Source of the DNA: an uncultured Bacteroidota bacterium
GTDB lineage: Bacteria; Bacteroidota; Bacteroidia; Chitinophagales; Chitinophagaceae
Length of the DNA stretch: 64,000 nucleotides
Assembly (NCBI GenBank): GCA_903824665.1
Contig: CAIJXT010000030.1
Coordinates: 62,001-126,000, forward strand
Reading direction: 5' to 3'
Shown: positions 10,323 to 20,687 of the stretch, one piece after another
Layout of the letters: every line of letters starts with the position of its first letter
Numbering within the stretch: the first letter of the stretch is position 1
Program-made: the position numbers and the translations under genes
The notes under the pieces: generated by a model
Seen by the model: the letters and a program-made list of their open reading frames with translations, nothing else
Told to the model about the DNA's origin: nothing
The model's database searches: none

Positions 10323-10916
10323 TTATTTAGCCTTGCCAAATTCCAGGCGCAGCATTATCGTTACCTCGTCACCTACCACAGCGCCACCGGCTTCTGTCAT
10401 TGCGCTCCACTTCAGGCCATATGCCTTGCGGCTGATCTTTGTATTTCCTTTGAAACCTGCTTTTGTATTGCCATATGGATCTTTTACAGTGCCACCATAA
10501 GTAACATCAAACTTTACTTTCTTGGTTACATCACGCAGTGTCAGGTCACCTTCCAGTGTGTAGTTGTTACCCTTTCCTTTCTTGAAAGAAGTACTTTTGA
10601 AAGTCATTTTTGGATATTTCTCTGCATTGAAGAAGTCATCACTCTTCAGGTGTCCATCTCTTTTTTCGTTGTCTGTGTTCACACTCGCTACGTCTACCGT
10701 AAAGTTCACCTGTGCGTTGCTGAAGTCAGCAGTTGGTGCATCTATCGATCCGTCAAATTTGTTGAACTGACCTTCCATCTCAGATACCATCAGGTGGCTT
10801 ACAGAGAATTTTACATTAGAGTGGCTGGCATCTACGTTCCATTTGCTCGCCTGTGCCGATACTGTTGCAGCGCTCAGCAGCAGAGCAGCCATAATCATTG
10901 TGCTTGTCTTTTTCAT
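10323..10916 (-). CDS. YceI family protein
   Basis: WNVDASHSNVKFSVSHLMVSEMEGQFNKFDGSI and EGDLTLRDVTKKVKFDVTYGG. Confidence 0.9.
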   Translation of the reverse strand: MKKTSTMIMAALLLSAATVSAQASKWNVDASHSNVKFSVSHLMVSEMEGQFNKFDGSIDAPTADFSNAQVNFTVDVASVNTDNEKRDGHLKSDDFFNAEKYPKMTFKSTSFKKGKGNNYTLEGDLTLRDVTKKVKFDVTYGGTVKDPYGNTKAGFKGNTKISRKAYGLKWSAMTEAGGAVVGDEVTIMLRLEFGKAK

Positions 10917-11445
10917 TGTTCTTAGTTTTTGGTTTGTTTTGGTTGTTTACGATGCAAATATATGTACATACACGCATTATTGCTATTAATTTCTTTTATA
11001 CCGCTATAGAAGTACATACATCTACCTACCCCACACCGTTCATATATAAAACCGAAGCTCTTTTACAGCTGGGTGGCAACCACCCCTACCCATACACCGT
11101 ACTCACACATTGAGGGTCATTGCGAAGGCTTGCGCATAGCCCCTTGTGTGGCCGCAAGCCTGTGGCAATCTCGCAAAAACACATAGACGCACAAGGATGC
11201 AGTATTAAAGACGAAGCACTTTTTACAGCTAGGTGTTTATCCTTCGGCCCCGGAAAAGCGCTCAGTCGACCTCACCCTTTCCTTCGGAGAATAACCCCGG
11301 AGAGGTCCCTCCTCAAAAAAACCATATAATCCTACCCTGTTTGGCAAGGTTTTTGTGGCAATATGCTAACACCGTTTTGTCGCAAGAGCTCTCGGGGTAG
11401 TCAGCACAATTTACTAGGTCAGGCATTAGTGGCAGCACCACATCG

Positions 11446-11548
11446 GTGCGCAAAAGTGCGCAAAAAGTGCGCAATTTTACAGAGTCAAAGTGTTGAAAAT
11501 CAATAGTTTGCGTTTTTTTGATATTTTTTTGCGCACACTGCGCAATTC
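11446..11548. repeat. GTGCGCAA-rich dispersed element, copy 1
   Basis: gtgcgcaaaagtgcgcaaaaagtgcgcaatttta ... ttgcgcacactgcgcaattctt; same architecture at 42031..42130. Confidence 0.75.
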
Positions 11549-11617
11549 TTGGTTTTGCCTGCCACATGTACATTATTTAAAATATTCCTGTATTTTTATC
11601 AATACAAAATCTAGCGT

Positions 11618-13174
11618 ATGAAACAGATCTGGCTTACTGTCATTTTTATAGTTGTTGCCGCAATGGTGCAGGCACAGCAAAAAGATTTTGAGTCCTTCGC
11701 GCTCCGGCAGGACAGCCTGCTCAAAGTGGCATACGAGCAGAAAGACCCTGCCGGTGCCGAAACGCTTTGCAACGATTTGTATGTTGCTTACAATAAGCTT
11801 TCCGCCACAGAGCAGACCGCCGCCTGGGACTTTGTTACCGGAGCGTATTACAATACCGCATGTGTTTACGCTATTGCAGGCAATATAGAAAAGGCGCTAT
11901 CGTGGCTCGAAAAATCAAAATATTACGACTACGACCATGTCTCGGTTGATGCAGATCTCGTGTCATTACACAAAGAGCCGCGTTTCAAAAAATTCCTGGC
12001 AATAGCTAAAAGCAAAAAGGTCAGTTACCTGACTGTTTTGCAACAGGCGAAAAAATACAATATTAACGAACAGAACGACCTTCCCGAATTCACCTACCAG
12101 GACAAAGACTTTCCCAAACTCGCTGCCTTGCGAAAAAAATACAATCTCGACTCCATTGCAGGCTACGGCAATGATGTTTCCCGGATGATCAATTTGATGC
12201 GTTGGGTGCACAACCTCATCCCTCACAATGGCTCCAAAGGCAATCCCGACACCAAAAATGCTCTCAGCCTCATCAAAGAATGCCGCCGCGATGGCAAAAC
12301 CCTCAACTGCCGTGGGCTCGCCATTGTCCTCAATGAGGTCTACCTTGCCGCAGGCTTCCAGTCCAGGTTCGTCACCTGCCTGCCCAAAGACCCCAACGAC
12401 AACGATTGCCACGTCATAACTACTATTTATTCCCAAACCCTCCGCAAATGGGTGTGGATGGATCCCACTTTCATGGCATATGTCATGAATGAGCGTGGCG
12501 ACCTCCTCAGTATCGAAGAGGTGCGCGAAAGGCTCATCAGCAAAAAGCCACTGATACTCAATCCCGATGCCATGCACAACAACCGCACCAGCCAGACCAA
12601 AGCCGACTACCTCGAAAACTACATGGCCAAAAACCTGTACAGGCTGCAGTGCCCTGTCGATAGCCGGTACGACCTCGAAACGCCTGAAAGAGATAAAGTG
12701 CGTGCATACATAGACCTCGTTCCCGGTGGCAGTGTGCAGGAGCCCTACACGTCTGCCCGCAAAGACGGTATGAACACTATCCGCTATTATTTCACCGCCA
12801 ATCCCCGCTTGTTTTGGCAGGTACCTCCAGGCCAGTCGCCAGCAGATTTCGATGCTGCCATAACCTCGTTCAGAAAGAACTATAACAATACCAACGACGA
12901 AGCGATCCGCCAATGTTTTTCAGACCAATGGAATTACCTTGGCAGCAAAATATGGCCCGACGGACAAACAGAAACATTGAGATTGAAAAATGGAGAAATG
13001 CGTTCATTTAAACGGCTCGGCGCCGCGGCTGAAGATGGCGTGATGATTTACAAAGTGGTGTTCGAAAAATCCACCCACGCCATGGGCATGACACTCGATG
13101 GTAAAGGCAAACTCCTGACTTTTCGTTTCGATACCACCTCGCCCGAGATTGAGCAGATGATGGCAGGCAAGTAG
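11618..13174 (+). CDS. Transglutaminase-like domain secreted protein
   Basis: Signal peptide; GKTLNCRGLAIVLNEVYLAAGFQSRFVTC, DNDCHVITTIYSQTLRKWVWMDPTF (Cys-His-Asp core). Confidence 0.8.
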   Translation: MKQIWLTVIFIVVAAMVQAQQKDFESFALRQDSLLKVAYEQKDPAGAETLCNDLYVAYNKLSATEQTAAWDFVTGAYYNTACVYAIAGNIEKALSWLEKSKYYDYDHVSVDADLVSLHKEPRFKKFLAIAKSKKVSYLTVLQQAKKYNINEQNDLPEFTYQDKDFPKLAALRKKYNLDSIAGYGNDVSRMINLMRWVHNLIPHNGSKGNPDTKNALSLIKECRRDGKTLNCRGLAIVLNEVYLAAGFQSRFVTCLPKDPNDNDCHVITTIYSQTLRKWVWMDPTFMAYVMNERGDLLSIEEVRERLISKKPLILNPDAMHNNRTSQTKADYLENYMAKNLYRLQCPVDSRYDLETPERDKVRAYIDLVPGGSVQEPYTSARKDGMNTIRYYFTANPRLFWQVPPGQSPADFDAAITSFRKNYNNTNDEAIRQCFSDQWNYLGSKIWPDGQTETLRLKNGEMRSFKRLGAAAEDGVMIYKVVFEKSTHAMGMTLDGKGKLLTFRFDTTSPEIEQMMAGK

Positions 13175-13292
13175 CAGAGCGTTATACCCGTTTGTACACC
13201 GGGGCCGTGTATTGCTATTACCTATCTGCCAATAGCATCCTTACTCCCTGTGGTTTCGTTGCTATTATGCCAATCCCCCCTACCTTTGTGCC

Positions 13293-14393
13293 ATGCAATT
13301 TTTCAAAACAGCAAGGCCTTACATCATCGCTGGTCCATGCAGTGCCGAAACCCGTGAGCAGGTATTAGACGTGGCAGCGGCACTTGCAGGTATGAATGTG
13401 CAGCTGATGAGGGCAGGTGTCTGGAAACCACGCACCCGCCCGGGCTCTTTCGAAGGCAATGGTAAAGCAGCGCTGGAGTGGTTGCAGGAGGCAAAACAAC
13501 AATTCAATATTCCGGTTACTATCGAGGTCGCCGACCCGGCCCACATAGAGCTCGCACTGCAATATGGTATAGATGTACTCTGGATCGGTGCCAGAACCGT
13601 TGTCAACCCCTTCCAGGTACAGCGCCTCGCCGATGCTTTGCGGGGGGTCAATATTCCGGTGATGGTCAAAAACCCCGTCAATCCCGATGTAAACCTCTGG
13701 CAGGGTGCTATTGAGCGGTTTGCACAGGTGGGTATCACCAACGTGGCAGCAGTGCACAGGGGGTTCTCCGGCTACACCGCCGCAGCTGGTTACCGCAATC
13801 AGCCCAACTGGCCGGTGCCTATCGAACTGAAGCGCCGCATGCCCGAACTCAGTATTTTCTGCGATCCCAGCCACATTACCGGCAACCGCGAAAAGATAGC
13901 CGAGGTGGCGCAGAAGGCGCTCGATATGCACTTCGATGGGCTTATGATCGAAACCCATCCGCAACCCGACGCCGCCTGGAGCGATGCCGCACAGCAGGTT
14001 ACACCTGTACAGCTCAACCACATACTCCATGGGCTTATAGTGCGCGATGAGCACACCCACGACATGAGTGGCCTAGAGCAGCTCGAATACCTGCGCCAGC
14101 TTATGGACAGCATGGACGCAGAGATCGTTGACCTTCTGGCACGCCGCATGGAGCTCAGCGCCCAGATCGGTGCCGTAAAGAAAGACTGCAACATGACCGT
14201 TTACCAGCCGGTACGCTGGCGCGAGATTGTTGATACCCGTGGCAGCAGGGCAGGGCAGCAGGGCCTCACGCCCGAGTTTGTGGTGGAGCTCTATGAAAAG
14301 ATACACCACGAGAGTATCCGTATTCAGTTGGCGCTCATGGCAGCAGCACCCGAAACACCAACTACCGCTACTGGCCCTGCCATCGATCAGTAG
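13293..14393 (+). CDS. Bifunctional 3-deoxy-7-phosphoheptulonate synthase / chorismate mutase
   Basis: YIIAGPCSAETREQ, GVWKPRTRPGSFEGNG, FCDPSHITGNRE, plus C-terminal chorismate mutase helix MDSMDAEIVDLLARRMELSAQIGAVKK. Confidence 0.93.
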   Translation: MQFFKTARPYIIAGPCSAETREQVLDVAAALAGMNVQLMRAGVWKPRTRPGSFEGNGKAALEWLQEAKQQFNIPVTIEVADPAHIELALQYGIDVLWIGARTVVNPFQVQRLADALRGVNIPVMVKNPVNPDVNLWQGAIERFAQVGITNVAAVHRGFSGYTAAAGYRNQPNWPVPIELKRRMPELSIFCDPSHITGNREKIAEVAQKALDMHFDGLMIETHPQPDAAWSDAAQQVTPVQLNHILHGLIVRDEHTHDMSGLEQLEYLRQLMDSMDAEIVDLLARRMELSAQIGAVKKDCNMTVYQPVRWREIVDTRGSRAGQQGLTPEFVVELYEKIHHESIRIQLALMAAAPETPTTATGPAIDQ

Positions 14394-14469
14394 CTGTCGT
14401 TTATGCTCAGTGCCTCTTGCTGCATCTTGGAAATAATACCCTAAATTTACCCCGGCAAATGCTCTCATA

Positions 14470-15261
14470 TTGGCGCTAAAACAACACCTCGACGACAAAG
14501 TACGCTTCGATCAGCAGGTCGATAATTCATTATCATACGTTCTGCCCTTCATCGAAAAAACCAAACCCATCGTACCCGGCACTTCCATTTTCGAAGTAGG
14601 TACCGCAGAGGGTGGGGTATTGCTCCCCTTTATCAATCGCGGTTGCAGCTGTGTTGGTGTAGACCTCGCCCCGGAGCGTATAGAGCTCGCCAAAGGTTTT
14701 CTCAGCAAAGAGCTTGCGGCCGGCAAGGTGCAGTTGTTGTGCCAGAACATCTATGATGCTGACTTTCTGGCCCGTTTCCGCGGTCAGTTCGATGTCATCA
14801 TTCTTAAAGATGTAATAGAGCACGTACCAGATCAGGAGCAGTTTGTCCCCTACCTCAAGAACTTTCTCAAGCCCGGTGGGCAGATATTCTTCGGCTTTCC
14901 ACCTTGGTATATGCCCTTCGGAGGCCATCAGCAGGTGTGCCGCAAAAAGTGGGCTAGTGTGTTGCCCTACTACCACATATTGCCAAGGCCATTATACAAA
15001 GCTATACTCAACCTGGCAGGCGAGCACGAAGTGGTGATCAAAGAGTTGATGGAGATCAAGGACACCCAGATTACCATAGAGCGGTTTGAGCGTATTGTCA
15101 GTGCCAGTGGCTTGAAGGTGTTGTACAAAGAGCATTACCTCATCAATCCCATATACAAGTACAAGTTCGGACTGCAGCCACGCCGGCAGACACCACTGCT
15201 GTCATGGATCCCATTCTTCCGCAACTTCGTTACCACCTGTGTGTATTACACCGTAGGGTAA
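14470..15261 (+). CDS. Class I SAM-dependent methyltransferase
   Basis: FEVGTAEGGVLLPFINRGCSCVGVDLAPERIELAK; IILKDVIEHV. Confidence 0.8.
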   Translation: MALKQHLDDKVRFDQQVDNSLSYVLPFIEKTKPIVPGTSIFEVGTAEGGVLLPFINRGCSCVGVDLAPERIELAKGFLSKELAAGKVQLLCQNIYDADFLARFRGQFDVIILKDVIEHVPDQEQFVPYLKNFLKPGGQIFFGFPPWYMPFGGHQQVCRKKWASVLPYYHILPRPLYKAILNLAGEHEVVIKELMEIKDTQITIERFERIVSASGLKVLYKEHYLINPIYKYKFGLQPRRQTPLLSWIPFFRNFVTTCVYYTVG

Positions 15262-15273
15262 CCTAGGTGGCTT

Positions 15274-16110
15274 TTAGCTGTTGGGTATATACAACCCTTC
15301 CGACTGCTTGGCCCATATGCTCCAGCTGGCTTCTGCCTGCAGCACCAGCATTTCAAAGCCATTCTTCACCACGGCACCGCGCTCCTTGCCCATCTGCAAA
15401 AACTTGGTTTCCTCAGGGTTGTAGATCAGGTCATAAAGCAAATGTTGGCTACCTATGCTGTCATAGGGTATTTCGGGGCATCGGTCTATATCGGGGTACA
15501 TACCCAGCGGGGTGGTATTGATGATCAGCTTGTGTACCTCTACCACCTGCGGGTACAAGTGGTCATACGTGAGTGCTTCTGGTGCGTTACTCGCCGAGAC
15601 TTTGTGAAACGGAATACCCAGTTGGGCCAGCACATAGGCCACAGCCTTCGACGATCCTCCGGTCCCAAGTATCAGCGCCAGTGTGTGTTTCGATGTTAGC
15701 AGCGGTATCAGGCTTTGCTCAAAACCGGCCACATCGGTATTGTAGCCTTTCAGCCGCCCGTCCTTTATCGATATGCAGTTTACCGCCCCTACAGCGGCCG
15801 CAGTGACATCCAGTTCATGTAGGTGGGGTATTACTGCCTCTTTGAAGGGAAGTGTTACATTCAATCCCGCAAGCTCTGGGTGGGCAGCCAGCAGAGCAGG
15901 TAGTTCAGATATGTCAGACAATGGGTAAGTTTCATAGGTTGCAGCCAGTGCCATACCTGCGAATTTCTTCCTGAAGTATGCCGGTGAAAACGAATGTGCT
16001 AGTGGGTAACCTATTATTCCGTAGTGCAAAGCTATGCTGTGATTAAGTGGCCGGCTGAAAAATGTTGTCGCCACAATTGATGGCATACAAAATTGCAAAA
16101 TAACAGGCAA
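15274..16110 (-). CDS. aroE: Shikimate dehydrogenase
   Basis: YGIIGYPLAHSFSPAYF, GLNVTLPFKEAVIPHLHELD, GYNTDVAGF, LGTGGSSKAVAY. Confidence 0.93.
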   Translation of the reverse strand: MPVILQFCMPSIVATTFFSRPLNHSIALHYGIIGYPLAHSFSPAYFRKKFAGMALAATYETYPLSDISELPALLAAHPELAGLNVTLPFKEAVIPHLHELDVTAAAVGAVNCISIKDGRLKGYNTDVAGFEQSLIPLLTSKHTLALILGTGGSSKAVAYVLAQLGIPFHKVSASNAPEALTYDHLYPQVVEVHKLIINTTPLGMYPDIDRCPEIPYDSIGSQHLLYDLIYNPEETKFLQMGKERGAVVKNGFEMLVLQAEASWSIWAKQSEGLYIPNS

Positions 16111-16212
16111 TAATATGCAGAAACTTTGCTCCCGGCAGCTGGCTGGTCAGTACTGTGTGGATAAGCTGGTAGAAATGCGTTGGCCGCAGCGTGGAGTAAT
16201 AGACTTTATGGA

Positions 16213-16806
16213 TCACTTTCGCTTGCAGAAGTCTGCAGATACATAGACTTTTTTACCTGCCTTGTTGTAATAGTAGCACCCGCCATACGGGCCGGTATAG
16301 TACTCCCTCGGCTTGGGTTTTGGCGGCAGTGGCAGCGGATTACCTCCCTTGTATACCGGCGCTCGGTATTTTCGTGCGTTCGAGTATTCAATGCCGGTCT
16401 TCGTCATTTCAGAGCAATTCCATAGTTTTTCATACCGTTCCAGTGGTGTCACCGTCAGCCACACATCCAGGCTGGGGTCTATGCCCGGCACGGTCACTTG
16501 TTGTGGCGAGTTTACCAGGTATTTCGGGTCAGCATATCCAAAGTAGACAATGTCATTGAAGTTGCCCGAATCATAGCAGGTTACACAGATATGATATAGT
16601 GGCAGATCGCCGGGTTGCTTACCCATTGCATCGCCGATGTAGGGGATAATTTTTACCCGTGTTGGCGCATGCAAAATGCAGTTTACGTCATAGTCCCGGT
16701 CCATACTGGTACGCATGATCAGGTTGTCCGTATTCACATACCTGTACTCCTGACCGCTGACAATGCCCGCAGCTATAATCAATATCAACGTCAGCCACTT
16801 AACCAT
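16213..16806 (-). CDS. Hypothetical secreted protein
   Basis: Signal peptide-like N-terminus, SH3-like RYVNTDNLIMRTSMDRDYDV. Confidence 0.5.
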   Translation of the reverse strand: MVKWLTLILIIAAGIVSGQEYRYVNTDNLIMRTSMDRDYDVNCILHAPTRVKIIPYIGDAMGKQPGDLPLYHICVTCYDSGNFNDIVYFGYADPKYLVNSPQQVTVPGIDPSLDVWLTVTPLERYEKLWNCSEMTKTGIEYSNARKYRAPVYKGGNPLPLPPKPKPREYYTGPYGGCYYYNKAGKKVYVSADFCKRK

Positions 16807-16867
16807 AGTCGTTCATTAACCCCAATTTAGGAAGAAAAATAATCCGGTAAGTTATATTTTTGAAGAA

Positions 16868-17536
16868 ATGGACCTGAAACAAAAGCTGCGGATCATCGAA
16901 TCTGAACCGTTGTACGTAATCAACGCACCCAATAATCTGGATGTGCTGCTACCCGGCCTCACCATTATCAGTCGTTTGCCGCCCCCGGTTTTTGTGCGCC
17001 AGATAATGGTATTCGCGGTCGATGGCACTGAGTTGGCTCACCTCCTGAAACGCGTTGAACACTATATTGGCCACCAGACCCTTTTCTGGATCTGTTATCC
17101 CAAGAAGACCGGTGCCATTCAGTCAGACCTTGTGCTGATGAAAACCTGGGACATTGTATTCGGCTCGGGCTACCGCGGTCAGACATCAATTTCAATAGAT
17201 GCCGACTGGACGGGTATGCGTTTTACAAATGCACCTAAACCCCGGCCAACAAAAGCTGATGTTCCCTTAGGGGAGCGGGCAACAGAAGGCATAGACTACA
17301 TCAACCGGACAGCGACACTACCTGCAGATGCAACAGCACTGCTGAGCACCGTCGAGGGGCTCACAGATTACTTCCATGCCCTCTCGTTTTCGCACAAGAG
17401 GGAGTATTTAGAGGCTATAGCTGACGCGAAAAAGCCGGAAACACGTATACGCAGAATAGAGAAGATGGTAGATATGCTGACCGCATTACGGGCCAGCAAA
17501 CCACCACGCAAGAAACAAGCCGGCAGAAAGAAGTGA
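16868..17536 (+). CDS. YdeI/OmpD-associated family-like protein
   Basis: C-terminal FHALSFSHKREYLEAIADAKKPETRIRRIEKMVDML. Confidence 0.6.
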   Translation: MDLKQKLRIIESEPLYVINAPNNLDVLLPGLTIISRLPPPVFVRQIMVFAVDGTELAHLLKRVEHYIGHQTLFWICYPKKTGAIQSDLVLMKTWDIVFGSGYRGQTSISIDADWTGMRFTNAPKPRPTKADVPLGERATEGIDYINRTATLPADATALLSTVEGLTDYFHALSFSHKREYLEAIADAKKPETRIRRIEKMVDMLTALRASKPPRKKQAGRKK

Positions 17537-17566
17537 ACAGAAAGGTGCCGAACCTCTATGGCATAT

Positions 17567-17600
17567 AACAAAGCCGGCAACAGACGTTACCGGCTTTGTT
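17567..17600. terminator. Candidate intrinsic terminator
   Basis: caaagccgg...ccggctttgtt hairpin between convergent genes. Confidence 0.5.
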
Positions 17601-17622
17601 CAATATTACCTCGAATTACTGA

Positions 17623-18465
17623 TTAAGAACCTACAGCTATACGCGTGAATGACAGAACTGTCAGGCCGCCGCTTACGCTCTTCAGGTATTCGCCTACTGT
17701 CTTGCTGTTATCTTTTACGAAAGCCTGTGGCAACAGTGTGTTGTCTTTGAAGAATTTGTTCAGCTTGCCGGCAGCGATTTTCTCAGCCATATCTGCAGCC
17801 TTGCCTTCAGCAATAATTTGCTCTATGGCGATCGCTTTTTCGCGGGCTACCATTTCTGGCGACACCTGGTCAGCATCTACAGCCAGTGGGCTCATTGCAG
17901 CGATCTGCATAGCCACGTCACGTCCTGCAGTGATGATACCCTCATTTGCAGCCTGATTCATACCTACCAATACACCTATGCGGTAACCAGAGTGAATGTA
18001 AGGAACAACTGCTGCAGCTGATACCTGCTCAAAACGCGAAACGTCGATTTTCTCGCCGATTTTAGCTACCATTTCCATCAGTTTTTCGCCTACTGTTGCA
18101 TTGCCCATAGCAGCTGCTTTCAGTTCGTCTACTGTAGTGGCTTTTGTAGCAAGTGCGATGTCCGCAACAGCCTGTGCAAACTCAATGAATTCACCATTCT
18201 TAGCTACGAAGTCTGTTTCAGAGCTCAGGTTGATCACAATGCCATAGGTATTGTCAGCATTCGCTTTCGCGATCACAACACCTTCTTTCGCGTCACGGTC
18301 GCTACGGTTAGCAGCTACCTTCTGACCTTTCTTGCGCAGATAGTCAATAGCGCTTTCGAAGTCACCATTGCTTTCTATCAGTGCTTTGCGGCAATCCATC
18401 ATGCCTGCTCCTGTCTGCTGGCGCAGCTTATTTACATCTGCCGCCGATATTGTTACTGTGCTCAT
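17623..18465 (-). CDS. tsf: Elongation factor Ts
   Basis: VNKLRQQTGAGMMDCRKALIESNGDFESAIDYLRKKGQ; SSETDFVAKNGEF. Confidence 0.97.
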   Translation of the reverse strand: MSTVTISAADVNKLRQQTGAGMMDCRKALIESNGDFESAIDYLRKKGQKVAANRSDRDAKEGVVIAKANADNTYGIVINLSSETDFVAKNGEFIEFAQAVADIALATKATTVDELKAAAMGNATVGEKLMEMVAKIGEKIDVSRFEQVSAAAVVPYIHSGYRIGVLVGMNQAANEGIITAGRDVAMQIAAMSPLAVDADQVSPEMVAREKAIAIEQIIAEGKAADMAEKIAAGKLNKFFKDNTLLPQAFVKDNSKTVGEYLKSVSGGLTVLSFTRIAVGS

Positions 18466-18681
18466 TGTATCTGTTTATTTTTATTGTTTATTTTGAATGA
18501 GGGTGCAAAGGTCGTATTTTATTATTAAAGCCCCAAATATGGGGCTTTAATATCTTATGTCTCATTGTTAAGTTATCAGCGTGCATTCCGGAAATCGGTC
18601 TGTATTGCTTTGTTTGTGTCTTTCTGTAGGTACAGCTACTGTTGGTTTGCTGTTTACGCTCAGGCACATCTATGCAACAGA

Positions 18682-19722
18682 TTATCGTGCTCCGCCCGGG
18701 CGAGGACCTGCGCCACCGCCTGGTCTGCTGCCGCCGCCACCGGGTCTGCTGCCACCGGCACCACCACCTGGCCTGCCGCTGCCACCACCGGGACCACGAC
18801 CCGGACCACCTGGTCCGCGTCCAGCACCGCCTGGCCTGCCTGCGCCCGCTCCTGCACCTGGGCCACGACCCGGTGCACCTGCGCCAGCACCTGCTCCGGC
18901 ACCTGCGCTACGTCCGCGTCCGCGTCCGCCGCGACGACCACCTTCGCCGTCTTCTTCATTGATTTCCAGACCACGGTTTCTGCTGTCGGTATCGTCGTCA
19001 GAAGACTCATCTTCTGTTTCTTTCACCTGAGCGCGCTCCTGAAGACCTTCAAGAATTACTGATGTAAGATATTGTGTAATGATCGCGATAGACTTAGTTG
19101 CGTCATCATTTGCAGGGATAGCAAAGTCAACCTTGGTAGGGTCACTGTTGGTATCAACCATAGCAAATGTAGTAATACCCAGACGCTTGGCTTCTGCCAG
19201 TGCAATGTGCTCGTGGCTGATGTCTACCATGAAGATAGCAGCAGGTACACGACCCATCTGAGATATACCACCCAGTACTTTTTCCATTTTTTCTTTGCTG
19301 CGGGTCAGTGTCAGGCGTTCTTTTTTAGTAACGCTGTCCATTGTACCGTCATTCAGCATTTTTTCAATGCTCAGCATTTTCTTCACGCTCTTGCGGATCG
19401 TGCTGAAGTTGGTAAGCATACCACCAAGCCAGCGTTCTGTAACGAAAGGCATGTTGGCGCGGGCTGCAGCTTCTGCTACTATTTCTTTTGCCTGCTTTTT
19501 AGTTGCAACAAACATAATTTTCTTGCCGCTTTTTGCTATCTGCTTCAACGCTGCCGATGCTTCATCAAGACCTTCAATGGTTTTGTTCAGGTCGATGATG
19601 TGTATGCCGTTTTTTTCAGCAAAGATGTAAGGCAACATCTTTGGGTTCCATTTTTTCTTCAGGTGACCGAAGTGTACGCCAGCCTCGAGCAGCTGCTGAT
19701 GTAATGTTTTATTATCTTCCAT
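18682..19722 (-). CDS. rpsB: 30S ribosomal protein S2 with Gly/Arg/Pro/Ala-rich C-terminal extension
   Basis: [38 protein letters not shown]; tail [17 protein letters not shown]...PRPGGAR; next to tsf. Confidence 0.96.
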   Translation of the reverse strand: MEDNKTLHQQLLEAGVHFGHLKKKWNPKMLPYIFAEKNGIHIIDLNKTIEGLDEASAALKQIAKSGKKIMFVATKKQAKEIVAEAAARANMPFVTERWLGGMLTNFSTIRKSVKKMLSIEKMLNDGTMDSVTKKERLTLTRSKEKMEKVLGGISQMGRVPAAIFMVDISHEHIALAEAKRLGITTFAMVDTNSDPTKVDFAIPANDDATKSIAIITQYLTSVILEGLQERAQVKETEDESSDDDTDSRNRGLEINEEDGEGGRRGGRGRGRSAGAGAGAGAGAPGRGPGAGAGAGRPGGAGRGPGGPGRGPGGGSGRPGGGAGGSRPGGGGSRPGGGAGPRPGGAR

Positions 19723-19800
19723 TTGAATAATTTCTTGATTGTTAAAAATATTTTTTCTGGTAGCGGAGGCGCAGCAAAAAGCGCCTCCACGGCATACCGG

Positions 19801-20190
19801 TTAACGTTTAGAGAACTGGAAGCTACGACGTGCTTTACGCTTACCGAATTTCTTACGTTCCACAGAGCGGCTGTCGCGGGTCATCAGGCCATCTTTCTTC
19901 AGTATCGGGCGGTATTCAGGGTTTACTTCGCACAGTACGCGTGCTATACCCATCTTTATCGCTTCTGCCTGACCTTTAGGGCCGCCACCTTGTACATTGA
20001 TAACAATGTCGAATGAGCTGAGTGTATCTGTAACTTTCAGCGGCAATTCTACCTGGTTCTGCAGGTACATGATCGGGAAGTACGCTTTGTATTCCTTTTC
20101 ATTTACCACTATGCTGCCGGCACCCTTGTTCAGGTAAACACGGGCTACGGCTTCCTTACGGCGGCCAACGGCGTTTTTCTGTTTTTCCAT
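19801..20190 (-). CDS. rpsI: 30S ribosomal protein S9
   Basis: AVGRRKEAVARVYLNKGAGSIVVN ... KFGKRKARRSFQFSKR. Confidence 0.97.
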   Translation of the reverse strand: MEKQKNAVGRRKEAVARVYLNKGAGSIVVNEKEYKAYFPIMYLQNQVELPLKVTDTLSSFDIVINVQGGGPKGQAEAIKMGIARVLCEVNPEYRPILKKDGLMTRDSRSVERKKFGKRKARRSFQFSKR

Positions 20191-20243
20191 TTTATTTATT
20201 AATGGTTTGAAATGTTTTGAATGAATAGTTGTTGTCTAACGGA

Positions 20244-20687
20244 TTAAATTGCCATTGTCTTAGGGCTCTGCGCCTGGTGTGGGTGCGTTGCCTCTTCGTA
20301 CACAAACAATTTTTTGAACATTGCACGGCCCATACGGTTCTTTGGCAGCATGCCTTTTACAGCGCGCTCTATTGCCAGGTTGGGGCGACGGGCAATAAGG
20401 TTCTTAGCCGATTCGATTTTCTGGCCACCCGGATACATGGAGTAAGTCTGGTATTCCTTGTCTTCCATTTTGTTGCCGGTAAGAACGATCTTCGCGGAAT
20501 TGATAACAATCACATAATCACCACAATCGAAGTGTGGTGTATAATATGCCTTGTTTTTGCCACGGAGTACCGATGCGATCCTTGAGCTCATACGGCCAAG
20601 TGTCTGGTTGGTGGCGTCAACTACATGCCATTCGCGTTTTACGATGGTTTCGTTGGCCGACTGTGTCTTAAAACTTAAGTGTCTCAT
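20244..20687 (-). CDS. rplM: 50S ribosomal protein L13
   Basis: REWHVVDATNQTLGRMSSRIASVLRGKNK; AVKGMLPKNRMGRAMFKKL. Confidence 0.97.
   Translation of the reverse strand: MRHLSFKTQSANETIVKREWHVVDATNQTLGRMSSRIASVLRGKNKAYYTPHFDCGDYVIVINSAKIVLTGNKMEDKEYQTYSMYPGGQKIESAKNLIARRPNLAIERAVKGMLPKNRMGRAMFKKLFVYEEATHPHQAQSPKTMAI

Noticed and set aside
11966-12913. 315-aa minus ORF
   Set aside because: Antisense to the transglutaminase-like gene, no recognisable domain
13365-14060. 231-aa minus ORF
   Set aside because: Antisense to the DAHP synthase/chorismate mutase gene
18565-19062. + strand ORFs rich in Ala/Thr/Cys or Pro over rpsB tail
   Set aside because: Artefact of the GC-rich low-complexity S2 tail read antisense; rpsB on the minus strand is unambiguous
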